Source: Cytophagales bacterium (GTDB taxonomy: Bacteria > Bacteroidota > Bacteroidia > Cytophagales > Spirosomataceae). Taken from it: a stretch of DNA of 6,781 nt. The stretch spans positions 1-6,781 of the forward strand of contig JABMMK010000286.1 in NCBI GenBank assembly GCA_013205605.1, read 5' to 3'. Each line of letters begins with the position of its first letter. Within the stretch, counting starts at the first letter, position 1. A model generated the notes under the pieces. The model worked only from the letters and a program-made list of their open reading frames with translations. It was not told the origin of the DNA and did no database searches. Below are positions 5,688 through 6,781 of this stretch, piece after piece. Position numbers and translations under genes: made by a program.

Positions 5688-6781
5688 TCTTCGATTTCAG
5701 TATCGTTTTCTAAAAGACTGGGGTTAGGGAAGCGCCAACTTTGACCCACAATTTTTTCGTAGTACTTTTCGTATAAAGGCAGGATCTTTTTGATGTCAAA
5801 CAATTTGGCTCGCTCCAATGCATTTTTTTTCATGGTCGCATGTAAAACGGGATCTGACAATATGGCGATTGCATTTTTTGCCATATCATCTACATCTCCG
5901 ATTTCACTGACAAATCCTGTTTCCCCGTGAATGTTAACTTCCGTTATACCACCGGCATTTGAGGAAATGACTGGTACTTCACAGGCCATCGCTTCCAATG
6001 CAGATAAACCAAAACTTTCCTTTTCGGAAGTAAGTAGAAATAAGTCGGCGAGCGAAAGTGCCTCCTCGATCGTATCCAATTTACCCAGAAAACGAACATC
6101 TGCCTGAACCCCCAATTCCCTGCACAATACTTCTATCGCAGTTCTTTCAGGGCCATCACCTACCAATAAAAGCTTTGAAGGAATTTGTTTTTGGACTTTG
6201 GCAAAAACATGAATAATATCTTGAATCCGTTTTACTTTCCGGAAATTGGACGTGTGAATTAATAGCTTTTCTCCATGCGGACAAATGGCTAATTTGAAAT
6301 GCTCTTTAGGTTGCTTTTTAAATCGCTCAAGGTCAACAAAATTGGGAATCACCTCGATATTGCTTAAAATTTCAAAGGAGGAATACGTATCATTTTTTAG
6401 ACTTTCTGAAACCGCGGTAACTCCATCAGATTCATTGATGGAAAAAGTAACGACAGGTTCGAAAGATGGATCACGTCCCACTAAAGTAATGTCGGTTCCG
6501 TGAAGCGTGGTAATCACGGGAACGTGAATGCCTTTATATTTTAGAATTTGCTTCGCCAAATAGGCGGCTGAAGCATGAGGAATTGCGTAGTGTACATGAA
6601 TCAAATCAAGCTGTTCATTAATCGTCACATCCACCATTTTACTGGCTAGCGCTGATTCGTAGGGTAAATATTCAAAGAGCGGATAGGATGCCACGGAAAC
6701 TTCGTGATAGAAAATGTTTTCGCTAAAAAAATCCAAGCGAGGTGGTTGGGTATAGGTAATAAAATGTACTTCGTGACCTAC
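5684..6781 (-). CDS. bshA: N-acetyl-alpha-D-glucosaminyl L-malate synthase, partial (N-terminus off the right edge)
   Basis: This is a family 4 (GT-B) glycosyltransferase that joins GlcNAc from UDP-GlcNAc to L-malate, the first step of bacillithiol synthesis. The frame is open from the window edge, giving 365 residues. It begins VGHEVHFITYTQPPRL, which aligns with the KGHEIHFITSSIPFRL region of Bacillus BshA, so about 28 residues and the true start lie beyond 6781. Features in visible numbering are HVHYAIPHA (62-70), TTLHGTDITLVGRDPS (91-106), HTSNFRKVKRIQDII (176-190), LLVGDGPE (205-212) and the GT4 EX7E motif from Glu255 (ESFGLSALE) to Glu263, followed by NAGGITEV (275-282). The similarity to BshA along the whole length, not just the GT4 signature, supports the specific call. 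The C-terminal tail (about 350-365) is acidic and poorly conserved. A TTG at 6736 is an in-frame internal codon, not the start. It converges on folK with a 4-nt stop overlap. bshB and bshC are not in the window. Confidence 0.92.
   Translation of the reverse strand, partial: VGHEVHFITYTQPPRLDFFSENIFYHEVSVASYPLFEYLPYESALASKMVDVTINEQLDLIHVHYAIPHASAAYLAKQILKYKGIHVPVITTLHGTDITLVGRDPSFEPVVTFSINESDGVTAVSESLKNDTYSSFEILSNIEVIPNFVDLERFKKQPKEHFKLAICPHGEKLLIHTSNFRKVKRIQDIIHVFAKVQKQIPSKLLLVGDGPERTAIEVLCRELGVQADVRFLGKLDTIEEALSLADLFLLTSEKESFGLSALEAMACEVPVISSNAGGITEVNIHGETGFVSEIGDVDDMAKNAIAILSDPVLHATMKKNALERAKLFDIKKILPLYEKYYEKIVGQSWRFPNPSLLENDTEIED

Noticed and set aside
5692..5711. CGAT / ATCG stem followed by TTTTCT just after the folK stop
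   Set aside because: The stem is only 4 bp and the sequence encodes the BshA C-terminus; chance is the likelier explanation.
6734..6736. TTG as a start codon for bshA
   Set aside because: The frame stays open upstream to the window edge and encodes GHEVHFIT, a conserved BshA segment, so the true start lies outside the window.
1..6781. CRISPR arrays, tRNA/rRNA genes, transposons, prophage or defence genes
   Set aside because: No spaced direct repeats, cloverleaf sequences, terminal inverted repeats or transposase motifs were seen; almost all sequence is taken by conserved genes.

Overview
This window looks like an ordinary stretch of core chromosome from a Bacteroidota bacterium, most likely of the Cytophagia/Cytophagales type (the class is an inference). 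The clearest lineage signal is a small secreted protein ending in a type IX secretion (T9SS) type-B / gliding-motility-associated C-terminal domain. A BshA homologue, A/T-rich leaders without Shine-Dalgarno sequences and roughly 40% G+C by eye fit this. I see no mobile element, CRISPR array, tRNA, rRNA or phage gene.

Layout, left to right. On the minus strand, 2451 down to the left edge, four genes are packed as one probable operon. In transcription order they are a T9SS type-B sorting-domain protein (2451-1732), nuoB (1732-1211), nuoC (1208-720) and a family 2 glycosyltransferase (716-1, running off the window). The junctions are a 1-nt overlap, a 2-nt gap and a 3-nt gap. A 45-bp divergent spacer follows, then recG on the plus strand (2497-4596). 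recG converges on yqgE (minus, 5162-4593), and the two stop codons share 4 nt. A 39-bp divergent spacer separates yqgE from folK (plus, 5202-5687). folK converges on bshA (minus, 5684 to the right edge, 5' end missing), again with a 4-nt stop overlap.

Functionally the genes are mixed: respiratory complex I subunits, a secreted or surface protein, a sugar transferase, replication-fork repair (RecG), folate synthesis (FolK), bacillithiol synthesis (BshA) and the conserved uncharacterised YqgE family. They do not form one pathway. The only grouping that invites explanation is the minus-strand operon, where nuoB-nuoC sit between a T9SS cargo gene and a glycosyltransferase instead of between nuoA and nuoD.

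I found no convincing new biological system. The best leads are this unusual nuoBC context and the very compact alternating gene arrangement with shared stop codons. Every block of sequence is accounted for; the only non-coding stretches are the two divergent spacers and a few nucleotides between operon genes.
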